Source of the DNA: Candidatus Firestonebacteria bacterium RIFOXYA2_FULL_40_8
GTDB lineage: Bacteria; Oederibacteriota; D2-FULL-39-29
Length of the DNA stretch: 22,346 bases
NCBI GenBank assembly: GCA_001778355.1
Contig: MFGS01000188.1
Coordinates: 327 to 22,672 of the forward strand
Direction: 5' to 3'
A model generated the notes under the pieces. It saw only the letters and a program-made list of their open reading frames with translations, was not told where the DNA came from and did no database searches. A program made the position numbers and the translations under genes. Shown one piece after another: positions 1 to 7,915 of this stretch (positions are counted from its first letter, which is position 1; every line of letters begins with the position of its first letter).

Positions 1-23
1 GGTTCAGAAAAGGAGAAATTACC

Positions 24-1754
24 ATGGGTAAAGAGGGAAAAAGAATAATACTGGCGGCGGCGCTTTCGTTCTTAGTGCTGATTGTATTTCAATTTTTTAT
101 AACTAAGAATCAGAAACCTGCCCCTGTCCTTACGCAAAAGGGCGTTGTGACGGAAGAAAGAGCTGCAGTGGAAACAGTAAAAGAAAAAGCTCCGGTTGTA
201 AAGCCTGCTGAGGCTGCGGTTGTCAAACCTAAAATAGCGCTAAAAAGCGAAGAACTCGTTGTTTCCACTCCGGATGCTGCAGTTACTTTTAGTACGGCAG
301 GCGCGGTTATAAAACAATGGGTGTTAAATAAATACAAGGAAGAAGGGAAACAGGTGGAGATGGTCTGGAAGAGTGGCGAGAATATTCTTCCGGGTACGCT
401 TTTAATACCGTCCCTTAAGTTTGATGATAATGTCCTCTATACAGGAAAGCAAACAGAAACCGGGGCGGAATTTACCGCCGTTGTTAAAGGTATGGCAGAA
501 ATAACAAAAACCTATGCCTTTAGAAAAGAAAGTTTTATCTGCGATATTACAGTAAATATTAAATCGCTGAATAAAGAAGTAAAAGAGATAAAAGATGCCA
601 GGCTATATCTGGGCGTCGGGGTCAATAATCATTTTATCTATAACGAGAAGGGTGTTATCCCTGAAAAAGATATGAAAAAGATAGTGGAGAACATGGCCGT
701 ATTTTCTAATATACATTACCTTGACAAAACTGTGGTGAAAAATATTTTCGCGATGAAGCAAACAGTGAATGAAAAACAGGAGCCGGATCTTATTATTAAA
801 GATGCGGCAAAGACAACCGCGGTCGGAGAGCTTTCCTGGCTCGGGATAAAAGATAAATATTATATTTCCGTGTTTATTCCCAAAGCGGGTTCCGGTGTCA
901 GAGGCGAAGAACATGCGATAATGTTCTCCCCCAAGCTGGAACAAAAGAAAAATAATGAAACAAAAGAGATTGATTCGCATTTTGCCATGCCCGCGGCCTC
1001 GCTGCTTCTGCCGGTACTTGACGGAGAAAAAGGCGGGACCTTTACTACGGCCTATTATTCCGGACCGATAGTTTATGAAAACCTGAAAGCCTTTAATGTG
1101 GGGCTGGACCGTGGTATGGAACTGGGATGGAGCTTTTTTAATATCTTCGGTATATTTATGTTATGGCTGCTGAAATTGTGTTACGCCTTCACGTATAACT
1201 GGGGTCTTGCGATCATCGTAGTAACGGTGGCGCTTAAAATAATAACATGGTGGCCGACCCAGAAGAGTTATGTGGCAATGAAGAAAATGCAGGATATCCA
1301 GCCGGAGATTACCGCGCTGAAAACCAAGTACAAGGATAATCCCCAGAAAATGACGGAAGAGACCATGAGGATTTATAAGGAAAAGAAGGTGAATCCTCTG
1401 GGCGGGTGTCTTCCGATGCTTATCCAAATCCCTATTTTTGTGGCTTTTTACGCGGTGCTGGCCAATGCTATAGAACTAAAAAACGCGCCGTTTTTGATCT
1501 GGACCGACCTGTCCGTAAGGGATCCTTATTTTATTCTTTTGATTCTAATGCTTGTTACCATGATAGTGCAGCAGAAGATGACCCCCGTAACCGATCCTCA
1601 GCAGGCAAAAATGATGATGTGGCTGATGCCCGGAGTTTTTGCTTTTATTTTCTGGTCGCTTCCCGCGGGATTACTTCTTTATTTTACGGTACAAAACATT
1701 CTCTCCATCTACCAGCAGTGGATGGTTAACCGGAAAACAAAACCAGTCTCCTGA
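24..1754 (+). CDS. yidC: Membrane protein insertase YidC
   Basis: YidC/Oxa1/Alb3 family insertase, which inserts and folds inner-membrane proteins with or without SecYEG. The 576 aa length and layout are those of Gram-negative YidC. An N-terminal membrane anchor (residues 7-26) is followed by a charged, Ala/Val/Lys-rich linker, a large periplasmic beta-type domain (about 70-350) and a C-terminal five-helix insertase core (about 370-570). The core shows the NWG segment, a positively charged groove residue K405 at the position of the E. coli groove arginine, and the conserved motif VNPLGGC (456-462) followed by PMLIQIPIF. The ATG start has a good Shine-Dalgarno AGGAG at 11-15. Upstream genes of the usual dnaA-rpmH-rnpA order would lie outside the window. 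The next gene begins 6 bp after the stop, so they are probably co-transcribed. The identification is secure. Confidence 0.97.
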   Translation: MGKEGKRIILAAALSFLVLIVFQFFITKNQKPAPVLTQKGVVTEERAAVETVKEKAPVVKPAEAAVVKPKIALKSEELVVSTPDAAVTFSTAGAVIKQWVLNKYKEEGKQVEMVWKSGENILPGTLLIPSLKFDDNVLYTGKQTETGAEFTAVVKGMAEITKTYAFRKESFICDITVNIKSLNKEVKEIKDARLYLGVGVNNHFIYNEKGVIPEKDMKKIVENMAVFSNIHYLDKTVVKNIFAMKQTVNEKQEPDLIIKDAAKTTAVGELSWLGIKDKYYISVFIPKAGSGVRGEEHAIMFSPKLEQKKNNETKEIDSHFAMPAASLLLPVLDGEKGGTFTTAYYSGPIVYENLKAFNVGLDRGMELGWSFFNIFGIFMLWLLKLCYAFTYNWGLAIIVVTVALKIITWWPTQKSYVAMKKMQDIQPEITALKTKYKDNPQKMTEETMRIYKEKKVNPLGGCLPMLIQIPIFVAFYAVLANAIELKNAPFLIWTDLSVRDPYFILLILMLVTMIVQQKMTPVTDPQQAKMMMWLMPGVFAFIFWSLPAGLLLYFTVQNILSIYQQWMVNRKTKPVS

Positions 1755-1760
1755 GAACAA

Positions 1761-3860
1761 ATGAGAAATATAAGGTTATTGACATATAGCATTTTAACCG
1801 CCGTGTTTCTGGCACAGCCGGTTTTTTCCGAAGAGCCGGCTCTTTTAAAAACTCCGGAGGTGACGGTAGAAGTTTCTTTGGCCGATTTGAAAGCGGAGCA
1901 GGAAAAGAAGCGCCTGGAAAAGATCAAGCAGTATATGGAGAACCTGATATTTCGTATTCTTCAAGAGGATACGGATACTGACGATCTGCCTGACGCCGGA
2001 TTTTCTGTAAATGTAAATAACCAGAATCTGGAAAAACTGATTGCTACTAAAGAAAAAGGAAAAAAATATTTATTTTCCCTGCTAAAAGAAACAAAAAGCG
2101 GTTATACAAAAGAAAGAATACTCCGGGAGATTTCCAAAGGAGCGGAAGGAAAAGAGCTAGATGACTTTACGCTGGAAACCCTCTACTCAATAATTAAAGA
2201 TAAAAGCTCCGAAATCCGGTTTCTTACCGTAAGACTGCTCGGTGAAAAAGCTTCTGCCAAAGCTATCCCGAAGATTAACTCTCTCCTTTATGATCCTTTC
2301 ATTCTTAGAAAAGATGTTTATCCTGTCCGGGCAGCCGCCAGGGAGGCCATTGAGCTGATTAAGCTCCGCGAAGAAGCAAATGCAATTTCCGAAGAGGAGC
2401 GTGTAAAAAAGTGGCTTCAGGTAATAAAAGAGAAAGCCGCTTTAAGGCAGGATTATTTTTGCGAAAAAGCAGTCAAAGAAATCGCGCTTTTAGTAAACCA
2501 GAAAGAAAGCGTCTGGACGGAGCTGGCCGCGGCTAAAGAAATGGTGGGAAAGAAAACGCTGATAAATAATAAAATATTCGGGTACCTTCTTCTGGCTTCC
2601 GCGGGTTTGAAAGATGAAAGAACGGCTCCCCTGATAGAAGAATCATTAAAGGATCTCTCTCTGGTAAATATGGCGGTCAATGCTTCCTCTATGCTTTCTA
2701 TTCCTAAAACTATAGACTTGCTGCTGAAAGAACCCGCAAACAGCGGAAATGCTTTACTCTTTTTAGAGGCGCTGAAAGAAAAATTGGCTGAAACAGAAAC
2801 CGCAGAAAAAGCCAACGGCGAATCTTTCCGGATACAATCACCTCTGCCTTCCGGCACGCCTGAAGAACGAAAAATGTTTTTTAAATCGAATTATTCGGCG
2901 TACGACAAAGAGAGTTTTGACACTGCCTTAAAAAATATAAAACAAATACTGCTTATTAAGAGAGATAATGAAGCCTATAGAGATGCGGCTGAAATGTGCG
3001 CCGCCGGTTTAAACGATTTTAACCGGGCGCTCGAATACCTGGGTCTCTATGAAAAGGCCGTTAAAGATACTTCGCCTGATGAAGCCTGCTTTGAATTGAG
3101 GGCAAGATATCTGGCAAATACCGGAAAATTTAGCGAAGCGGAAACTCTTTCCCCGCTAATGGAGCTTACACCGTATCTGGTAAACCGGAAACTTTTGGAT
3201 ATTTTTATCGGACGAGAAATAAAAGAACCGGCTGCAGAGTGCAGAATGAACTATTGCCGGGCAAATATGTTTTTAGAATTAAAAAACTATAGAAACGCTC
3301 TCAGTGTGTTAAAAACAGTGGAAGCGGCGGGGTGTGTTGAAATTCCGGAACAAATTCTAAAAAGCAAAACAGCCCTTTCAGAGCAAAAAATGAAGGAAGA
3401 AACGGAAGGAATACTTACTGGTCTTGATACGGCACTGGACGAAGGGGTTTCGCTTGAAATTTCAACGGAAAAACCGGAATATAATAAGGACGAAGAAATA
3501 AAGATAAAACTCCTTTTAAAAAATACGGGAACCGGGGCAATATCGGGAATTAACGATACCGCGGGAAATTTTGGGTTTGATCTTCTGGTAATGAAGGATG
3601 GGAGTTTGATAAAAAGACTAAAGAAAGACCTTTCCGGAGCTAAAGGGGAGGAGGAACAGCCGGCGGATATTTTTACTGTCGAGCCGGAAACCGCGCTTTC
3701 TTCCGAAATTATTGCTTATTCTGCGGCTGAAGAAAAGAACGGACAGGAAGTAGAGCTTATCCTTTCTTATGTCGGAGGTCCGGAAAGAGCCGGCGTGGAA
3801 AAAGGCTGGATAAAGCATCCGGTAATCTCCAACGAACTGAAAATTACGATACGAAAATGA
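1761..3860 (+). CDS. Exported HEAT/TPR-like repeat protein with C-terminal Ig-like domain
   Basis: I do not recognise a named family. The 699 aa product starts with a typical Sec signal peptide (residues about 1-24, hydrophobic stretch ending VFSEE), so it is probably periplasmic or surface-exposed. Residues about 100-195 are helical and HEAT-like, with the pattern of a scaffold segment (IRFLTVRLLGEKASAKAIPKI). Residues about 385-550 are TPR-like, with repeated paired helices (RALEYLGLYEKA; NALSVLKTVEAAG). From about residue 561 the sequence turns to beta-strand pattern (LEISTEKPEYNKDEEIKIKL), typical of Ig-like or CARDB-like domains. It lies 6 bp after yidC, where many bacteria instead carry jag/khpB between yidC and mnmE. 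A Shine-Dalgarno is weak, suggesting translational coupling to yidC. Domain calls are from sequence pattern only; the role is unknown, perhaps a protein-interaction scaffold in the envelope. Confidence 0.85.
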   Translation: MRNIRLLTYSILTAVFLAQPVFSEEPALLKTPEVTVEVSLADLKAEQEKKRLEKIKQYMENLIFRILQEDTDTDDLPDAGFSVNVNNQNLEKLIATKEKGKKYLFSLLKETKSGYTKERILREISKGAEGKELDDFTLETLYSIIKDKSSEIRFLTVRLLGEKASAKAIPKINSLLYDPFILRKDVYPVRAAAREAIELIKLREEANAISEEERVKKWLQVIKEKAALRQDYFCEKAVKEIALLVNQKESVWTELAAAKEMVGKKTLINNKIFGYLLLASAGLKDERTAPLIEESLKDLSLVNMAVNASSMLSIPKTIDLLLKEPANSGNALLFLEALKEKLAETETAEKANGESFRIQSPLPSGTPEERKMFFKSNYSAYDKESFDTALKNIKQILLIKRDNEAYRDAAEMCAAGLNDFNRALEYLGLYEKAVKDTSPDEACFELRARYLANTGKFSEAETLSPLMELTPYLVNRKLLDIFIGREIKEPAAECRMNYCRANMFLELKNYRNALSVLKTVEAAGCVEIPEQILKSKTALSEQKMKEETEGILTGLDTALDEGVSLEISTEKPEYNKDEEIKIKLLLKNTGTGAISGINDTAGNFGFDLLVMKDGSLIKRLKKDLSGAKGEEEQPADIFTVEPETALSSEIIAYSAAEEKNGQEVELILSYVGGPERAGVEKGWIKHPVISNELKITIRK

Positions 3861-3936
3861 CCGGAAATCTGAAATAAATTGCTTGCGTTTCCGTAGGGCA
3901 GATCAAATAATAATATTCAAAGCGGATTTCCGGATT

Positions 3937-3980
3937 GATTTCGCAGATAAGAAAAGCAGATTTCGCTGATTAAGAAATAA
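3937..3980. repeat. Two tandem 22 bp units (GATTTCGC family) upstream of mnmE
   Basis: Two adjacent 22 bp units begin with GATTTCGC at 3937 and 3959 and agree at about 15 of 22 positions. They fill much of the 137 bp gap between the HEAT/Ig gene and mnmE and end just before the mnmE Shine-Dalgarno AGGGAG (3983-3988). An imperfect GCGGATTTCCGGATT stretch lies just upstream and may be a further decayed unit. Confidence 0.6.
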
Positions 3981-3997
3981 TATAGGGAGTTGTTATC

Positions 3998-5380
3998 ATG
4001 AAAGACACTATAGCTGCTATATCAACCCCGCCCGGAGAAAGCGGCCTTGGAATTGTACGTGTTTCGGGGCCAAAAGCCGTAAGCATTGTCTCAAAAATAT
4101 TCAAACCCAAAAAAGAAAAAGTACTGGCAGAAATGCCTTCATACTCCGCCCATTATGGTTTTATCGTCAATCCTGTTAACCGTGAAGTGCTCGATGAAGT
4201 TATCGTAACCGTAATGAAAGCGCCTGCCACTTATACCAGGGAAGATGTCACGGAGATAAATTGTCACGGCGGGCTGATTTCCGTAAGACGTACTCTGGAG
4301 CTTCTTTTGAAGAACGGGGCCCGGCTTGCGGAGCCGGGAGAGTTCACAAAACGCGCATTCTTGAACGGGCGGATAGATTTGGCGCAGGCCGAAGCAGTTT
4401 TTGACGTAATAAAAGCAAAAACGGAAGAAAGTTTAAAAGCCGCGGTAAAACAGCTTAAAGGCGGGCTTTCAGAAAAGATGAATGAAATTGCGTTGGAACT
4501 TAAAAATACGTGCGCAAGCGTGGAAGCAAACATAGAATTTGCCGAAGAAGAGCTAGAGACAACCGGAATGCCGGGGGTTAAGAAAGAACTGCAAAAGATA
4601 TTAAAAAAAATCAATTCGTTACTTGCCACCGCGGAAGGCGGGATAATTCTCCGTGAAGGAATAAAAACCGCAATAATAGGAAAACCCAACGCCGGCAAAT
4701 CCTCGCTTTTAAATGAACTGCTGGATGAAGAGCGCGCCATTGTGACGCATATCCCCGGAACTACCAGAGATGTTATAGAAGAAACGATAAATATCGAGGG
4801 AATTGCCTTTGTACTTTCCGATACCGCAGGTATAAGGGAAGCTAAAGACCTGGTGGAGAGAAAAGGAATAGAGCGCTCCATAATCGCCATAGATGAAGCA
4901 GATCTCCTCCTTGCCGTGTTTGACGGGGCGACAGATATAGAAAAAGAAGATCTGGAGATAATAAACAAGATAAAAGGCAAAAATATTATTGCTGTCATAA
5001 ATAAAACCGACCTGAAACCCGCAAAAACAACGGAAAACGAACTTAAGAAGTTATTAAATACTGCCGTCTTTGTTAAGATATCACTCCTGAAGAAATCCGG
5101 CATGGAAAAACTAAAGAAAGAGATGGGAAAAGTTGCCTTGGAAAAGGGCGCAAGGTCAAAAGAAAGCTTGATAATAACGAACGTCAGACACAAAGAACTC
5201 CTCTTAAGCGCTTCCGGCTCGATAAAACACGCATTAGAATCCATAGATAAAAAAATGTCAGAAGAGTTCATCGCTCTCGATATTCGTGGAGCGCTTGATT
5301 ATATAGGAAGTATAACGGGAAGAGTTTCGACGGATGATATACTAAATAAAATATTTTCCGATTTTTGTATCGGAAAATAA
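3998..5380 (+). CDS. mnmE: tRNA modification GTPase MnmE (TrmE)
   Basis: With MnmG, this GTPase installs the 5-aminomethyl or carboxymethylaminomethyl group on wobble uridine 34 of certain tRNAs, using a folate one-carbon donor. At 460 aa it has the normal family length. The N-terminal TrmE folate-binding domain covers about residues 3-120 (DTIAAISTPPGESGLGIVRV). Helical domain halves flank an inserted Ras-like G domain that has the P-loop G228xxxxGKS235, GTTRD in the G2/switch region, DTAG (G3) and NKTD (G4). The C-terminus ends in the catalytic CIGK (457-460), so the protein is complete. AGGGAG at 3983-3988 precedes the ATG. Its partner mnmG lies 2.5 kb downstream, separated by a protease-like gene and a long non-coding gap. 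Confidence 0.98.
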   Translation: MKDTIAAISTPPGESGLGIVRVSGPKAVSIVSKIFKPKKEKVLAEMPSYSAHYGFIVNPVNREVLDEVIVTVMKAPATYTREDVTEINCHGGLISVRRTLELLLKNGARLAEPGEFTKRAFLNGRIDLAQAEAVFDVIKAKTEESLKAAVKQLKGGLSEKMNEIALELKNTCASVEANIEFAEEELETTGMPGVKKELQKILKKINSLLATAEGGIILREGIKTAIIGKPNAGKSSLLNELLDEERAIVTHIPGTTRDVIEETINIEGIAFVLSDTAGIREAKDLVERKGIERSIIAIDEADLLLAVFDGATDIEKEDLEIINKIKGKNIIAVINKTDLKPAKTTENELKKLLNTAVFVKISLLKKSGMEKLKKEMGKVALEKGARSKESLIITNVRHKELLLSASGSIKHALESIDKKMSEEFIALDIRGALDYIGSITGRVSTDDILNKIFSDFCIGK

Positions 5381-5387
5381 TAATAAC

Positions 5388-5408
5388 TAATTGCTGATAG
5401 CTAAAGAT
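5388..5408. repeat. Degenerate 7 bp tandem repeat (TAATTGC family)
   Basis: Directly after the mnmE stop, TAATTGC at 5388 is followed in register by TGATAGC at 5395 and a partial third unit TAA. The same heptads in the same order recur upstream of mnmG at 7840-7860, so this is a dispersed family. Confidence 0.55.
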
Positions 5409-5471
5409 ATAATATTTAAAGGGAAGTAATAACAATAGCAGAAATCAAAATTCGAAACTGAAAAAGTATTA

Positions 5472-5516
5472 GTAGTTGCTCAATTGATTGAGCGGCCTGA
5501 TTAATCAGGCAACTAC
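5472..5516. repeat. REPIN-like double-hairpin element
   Basis: This 45 bp element starts GTAGTTGC and ends with the exact inverse GCAACTAC. Inside are two hairpins: CTCAAT/ATTGAG with a 2 nt loop (5479-5492), and the perfect 16 bp palindrome GCCTGATT/AATCAGGC (5495-5510). GTAG at the foot of a hairpin is the known hallmark of REP sequences, and an inverted REP pair is called a REPIN. It ends 20 bp before the next gene's ATG. A second element with the same plan lies at 13901-13948. Confidence 0.65.
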
Positions 5517-5536
5517 AAAAGAAAAGGGTGAAGTAC

Positions 5537-7192
5537 ATGCGGATAAAAAACTACATATTTACAATGCTTTTCATTGGTTTATTTACTACTTTTCTTTTTG
5601 CGGGGGGGAAGGCATCCGATAAGTTCACGGATTCATTGACCGGGCTTTCTTTCCGGATTCCTGCGGGGTGGGAGCAGGCAAAGGAGATGTACCCGCCGGT
5701 ATTTTTCTCACTCTCAGATAAAGAAGTAAAAGAAAAACATGATTTAATTATTTTAGAAAAGTATTTCAGGGACGTTCCCGTGGAAGAAGCTTTTGAAAGG
5801 TACTGGGAAAACTTTAAAAAATCTTTTGACGTAGTAACCATGATTAAACGACGCGAAGTAGATGTAAAAGACAGAAAAGCCGTATTTATATATTTTTCTT
5901 ATCAAAAAGAAAAAAACGCGGAAGATGAGGAAAAAGAAAAGGAAAAAAGGATGTTAATGCTTTTTATCAAGACCGGAAGTATTATCAATGTTTTAGAGTT
6001 TTATAATAAAGTAATTACTGGCAACGATGCTGTTAAATTGATGGAGAAACTGGCAGGTACCGTAACCTTTGAGACGTCGCCGAAAGTTCTCCATTCCCTC
6101 TTTTCTGCGAAAGAAAACGACATTGAAGAGTTTTTGAAAAATAAAGAATATGATATGGCCCGGGAAATAGCCGATAAAGCTTTGCTTGAAAGCCCCTCTG
6201 ATCCCCAGCTGTTAATGCAGAAAGCCGTGTTGTGCGCCACACTCAAGCAGGACGAGGAAGCCGCGAAATATATTGAAGAAGCGTTTTTGCAGGGGTATTT
6301 TGATATTACGTTTGTCATCGAACGGGAGGAGTTTAAGGGACTTATCAAAAAAGGACTGCTTCAGAACTTTTTAAAAAATAAGAATGAAATAATAAAGAAA
6401 GGCAGGAAGATATTACTTGCGAAGGTAAAAAAGGAACTTGCGAGTTATTATGAAGTAAGAATTCCGGAGACAAATGTAATTCTTTATACGGATATAAAAG
6501 ATAATGCGAGAATCAAAAACTTGAAGCATTCGATGGTTACCGCTGCTAATTTTGCCAAAGAAGAGCTGAAAATAGAAAAAAGTGAGTTTCCCATACTCTG
6601 GGTAATGTCAGAAAGCAGGGATGTTAACAAAGCGCTTATCGGAACGCTTTTTGGCACGAGCAGCGGTTTTGAAGGGGTATTTGTACCCGCTTTTGGAATA
6701 TTCTTCTCGGACACCCTGACAGGATACGGCACATTTGTGCATGAGTATATGCATGCCTTGCATTCCGGGGATCAGGCCCTGGTGTTTCAGCAGCATCCCA
6801 GATGGCTTACGGAGATGCTGTCAACAACGTTTGAAACGCTTAAATGGAATTATGTTAAAGAAAAAGTAGAGGTAAAATATAGAAGCGAACGGCTTGATAC
6901 GCTGGTGATACATTTTAGCCGGGGTAAGCACGCGGGGCTGGAAAAAATAATTACGGATGAAAAAGGCTGGAACAAGGACGTAGATATCGGGGTATTTTAT
7001 GCGGCAGTGAGATATCTCGGAATATATTTGTACAGCGAAAACCTCCTTGGAACATTTTACAAAGAGTACAAAAAGAATTATAAAGATGATAGAAGCGGAG
7101 TAAAGGCGTTTGAAAAGGTAACGGGTAAAAAAATAGCAGAATTTGAAAAAGATTGGGAAAGATGGCTTCCCACCATAACAGGCAAGGAATAA
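5537..7192 (+). CDS. Exported TPR and gluzincin (HExxH) metallopeptidase-like protein
   Basis: The product is 551 aa with a Sec signal peptide (residues about 1-24). Residues about 28-175 resemble a DcrB/PsbP-like domain (GLSFRIPAGW). Residues about 195-260 look like TPR helices. A C-terminal peptidase domain carries H402-E-x-x-H406 (HEYMHALH) and, 19 residues on, RWLTE with E426 as the likely third zinc ligand, the arrangement of the gluzincin 'peptidase MA' type. It probably cleaves peptides or proteins in the periplasm or envelope; the substrate is unknown. ATG 5537 is preferred over GTG 5528 because the Shine-Dalgarno AAGGG (about 5524-5528) overlaps the GTG but is well spaced from the ATG. 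It stands alone between a REPIN-like element and the candidate origin. The metallopeptidase call is strong; the N-terminal domain call is tentative. Confidence 0.85.
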   Translation: MRIKNYIFTMLFIGLFTTFLFAGGKASDKFTDSLTGLSFRIPAGWEQAKEMYPPVFFSLSDKEVKEKHDLIILEKYFRDVPVEEAFERYWENFKKSFDVVTMIKRREVDVKDRKAVFIYFSYQKEKNAEDEEKEKEKRMLMLFIKTGSIINVLEFYNKVITGNDAVKLMEKLAGTVTFETSPKVLHSLFSAKENDIEEFLKNKEYDMAREIADKALLESPSDPQLLMQKAVLCATLKQDEEAAKYIEEAFLQGYFDITFVIEREEFKGLIKKGLLQNFLKNKNEIIKKGRKILLAKVKKELASYYEVRIPETNVILYTDIKDNARIKNLKHSMVTAANFAKEELKIEKSEFPILWVMSESRDVNKALIGTLFGTSSGFEGVFVPAFGIFFSDTLTGYGTFVHEYMHALHSGDQALVFQQHPRWLTEMLSTTFETLKWNYVKEKVEVKYRSERLDTLVIHFSRGKHAGLEKIITDEKGWNKDVDIGVFYAAVRYLGIYLYSENLLGTFYKEYKKNYKDDRSGVKAFEKVTGKKIAEFEKDWERWLPTITGKE

Positions 7193-7262
7193 GGGCATAA
7201 GAGATAATATTTAAGCCCTTCCTGGTATTGACTCCAGAGTAACTATATTTGCAGGGTGCTTT

Positions 7263-7427
7263 GTGGAGTTTTCCCATTTTCTGTTCCGGTTCGCAACTGG
7301 AGGAAATTTATTTCCATGTTCGGCGGCTGAATAACTCGCTTCGCTCAAACAATTCAGCCTTTTTTCCGAACATTTCAATAAATTTCTGTACGTTGCTCAC
7401 AAGTCACCGAAAATAGGAAAACTCCAC
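7263..7427. repeat. 165 bp imperfect inverted repeat (large hairpin or MITE-like)
   Basis: The left end GTGGAGTTTTCCCATTTTC (7263-7281) matches the reverse complement of the right end (7409-7427) at 18 of 19 positions. The match continues inward with gaps: GAAATTTATT and ATGTTCGG on the left have complements on the right, then GCTGAAT faces ATTCAGC around a short loop containing CTCGCTTCGCTC. The whole element can fold as one long, interrupted hairpin. No ORF is inside, so it is not a full insertion sequence. It sits between the protease gene and the candidate origin. Confidence 0.75.
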
Positions 7428-7866
7428 CGGCGAATAATCAATTATATCTATGTTTGCGTGCTTTTAATAAGTTTTACTCGAAGTAATGGGGAGTTCAGCG
7501 GAATATTTCTTTACAAACAGTCAGATATCTGGTAAAACTGACGGGAATATAAGTTATCAACATCAAGAAAAGTCGATATAGCCTGACTCCGGTAATTATT
7601 CAGAGATCATAAAGTGTTTCACCTTGAAATATGAAAAAACGTGGATAAAATGTAGATATCGATATACTTCTGGCAGGTAATGGGTTAGAGCAGATAGTAA
7701 ATACCAACTATAGCAAAAATAGAAAAAGCATTTAGAAATAATGGCTATACTGAGAATATCAAAGTTGCCAACATACTTATAAACAAGTGAAAATGAGTTA
7801 TAAATAGATGTGGATAAGTTGTGGATAAAATACAATTACTAATTGCTAATGGCTGATAGCTAAAAT
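7428..7866. other. Candidate chromosomal replication origin (oriC)
   Basis: This AT-rich non-coding tract lies just upstream of mnmG. It has two perfect DnaA boxes TGTGGATAA (reverse complement of TTATCCACA) at 7809-7817 and 7820-7828, with starts 11 bp (about one helical turn) apart in the same orientation. Two further boxes have one mismatch: CGTGGATAA at 7640-7648 and, in the opposite orientation, TTATCAACA at 7554-7562. A weaker site is TTATAAACA at 7777-7785. The stretch 7690-7800 is very AT-rich and could be the unwinding element. An origin next to mnmG is known in E. coli, and parS sites lie nearby, as expected close to an origin. Against it, genes on both sides run the same way. The heptad array TAATTGC, TAATGGC, TGATAGC occupies 7840-7860. 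Confidence 0.65.
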
Positions 7867-7915
7867 ATGAATGGAAAAGCAACAATCACTTATTGCTAGA
7901 TAATATAAGGAAAAA

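Noticed and set aside
1406..1729. 107 aa open frame in another frame of yidC
   Set aside because: It overlaps the conserved YidC insertase core; the translation shows no family similarity.
4264..5271. 335 aa open frame on the minus strand opposite mnmE
   Set aside because: It lies wholly inside mnmE, is Ser/Phe-rich as expected for the complement of a Lys/Glu-rich gene, and has no recognisable domain or Shine-Dalgarno.
7596..7835. 79 aa minus-strand open frame in the candidate origin
   Set aside because: It runs through the DnaA boxes, is rich in Phe/Tyr/Ile as expected for AT-rich non-coding DNA, and has no protein signature.
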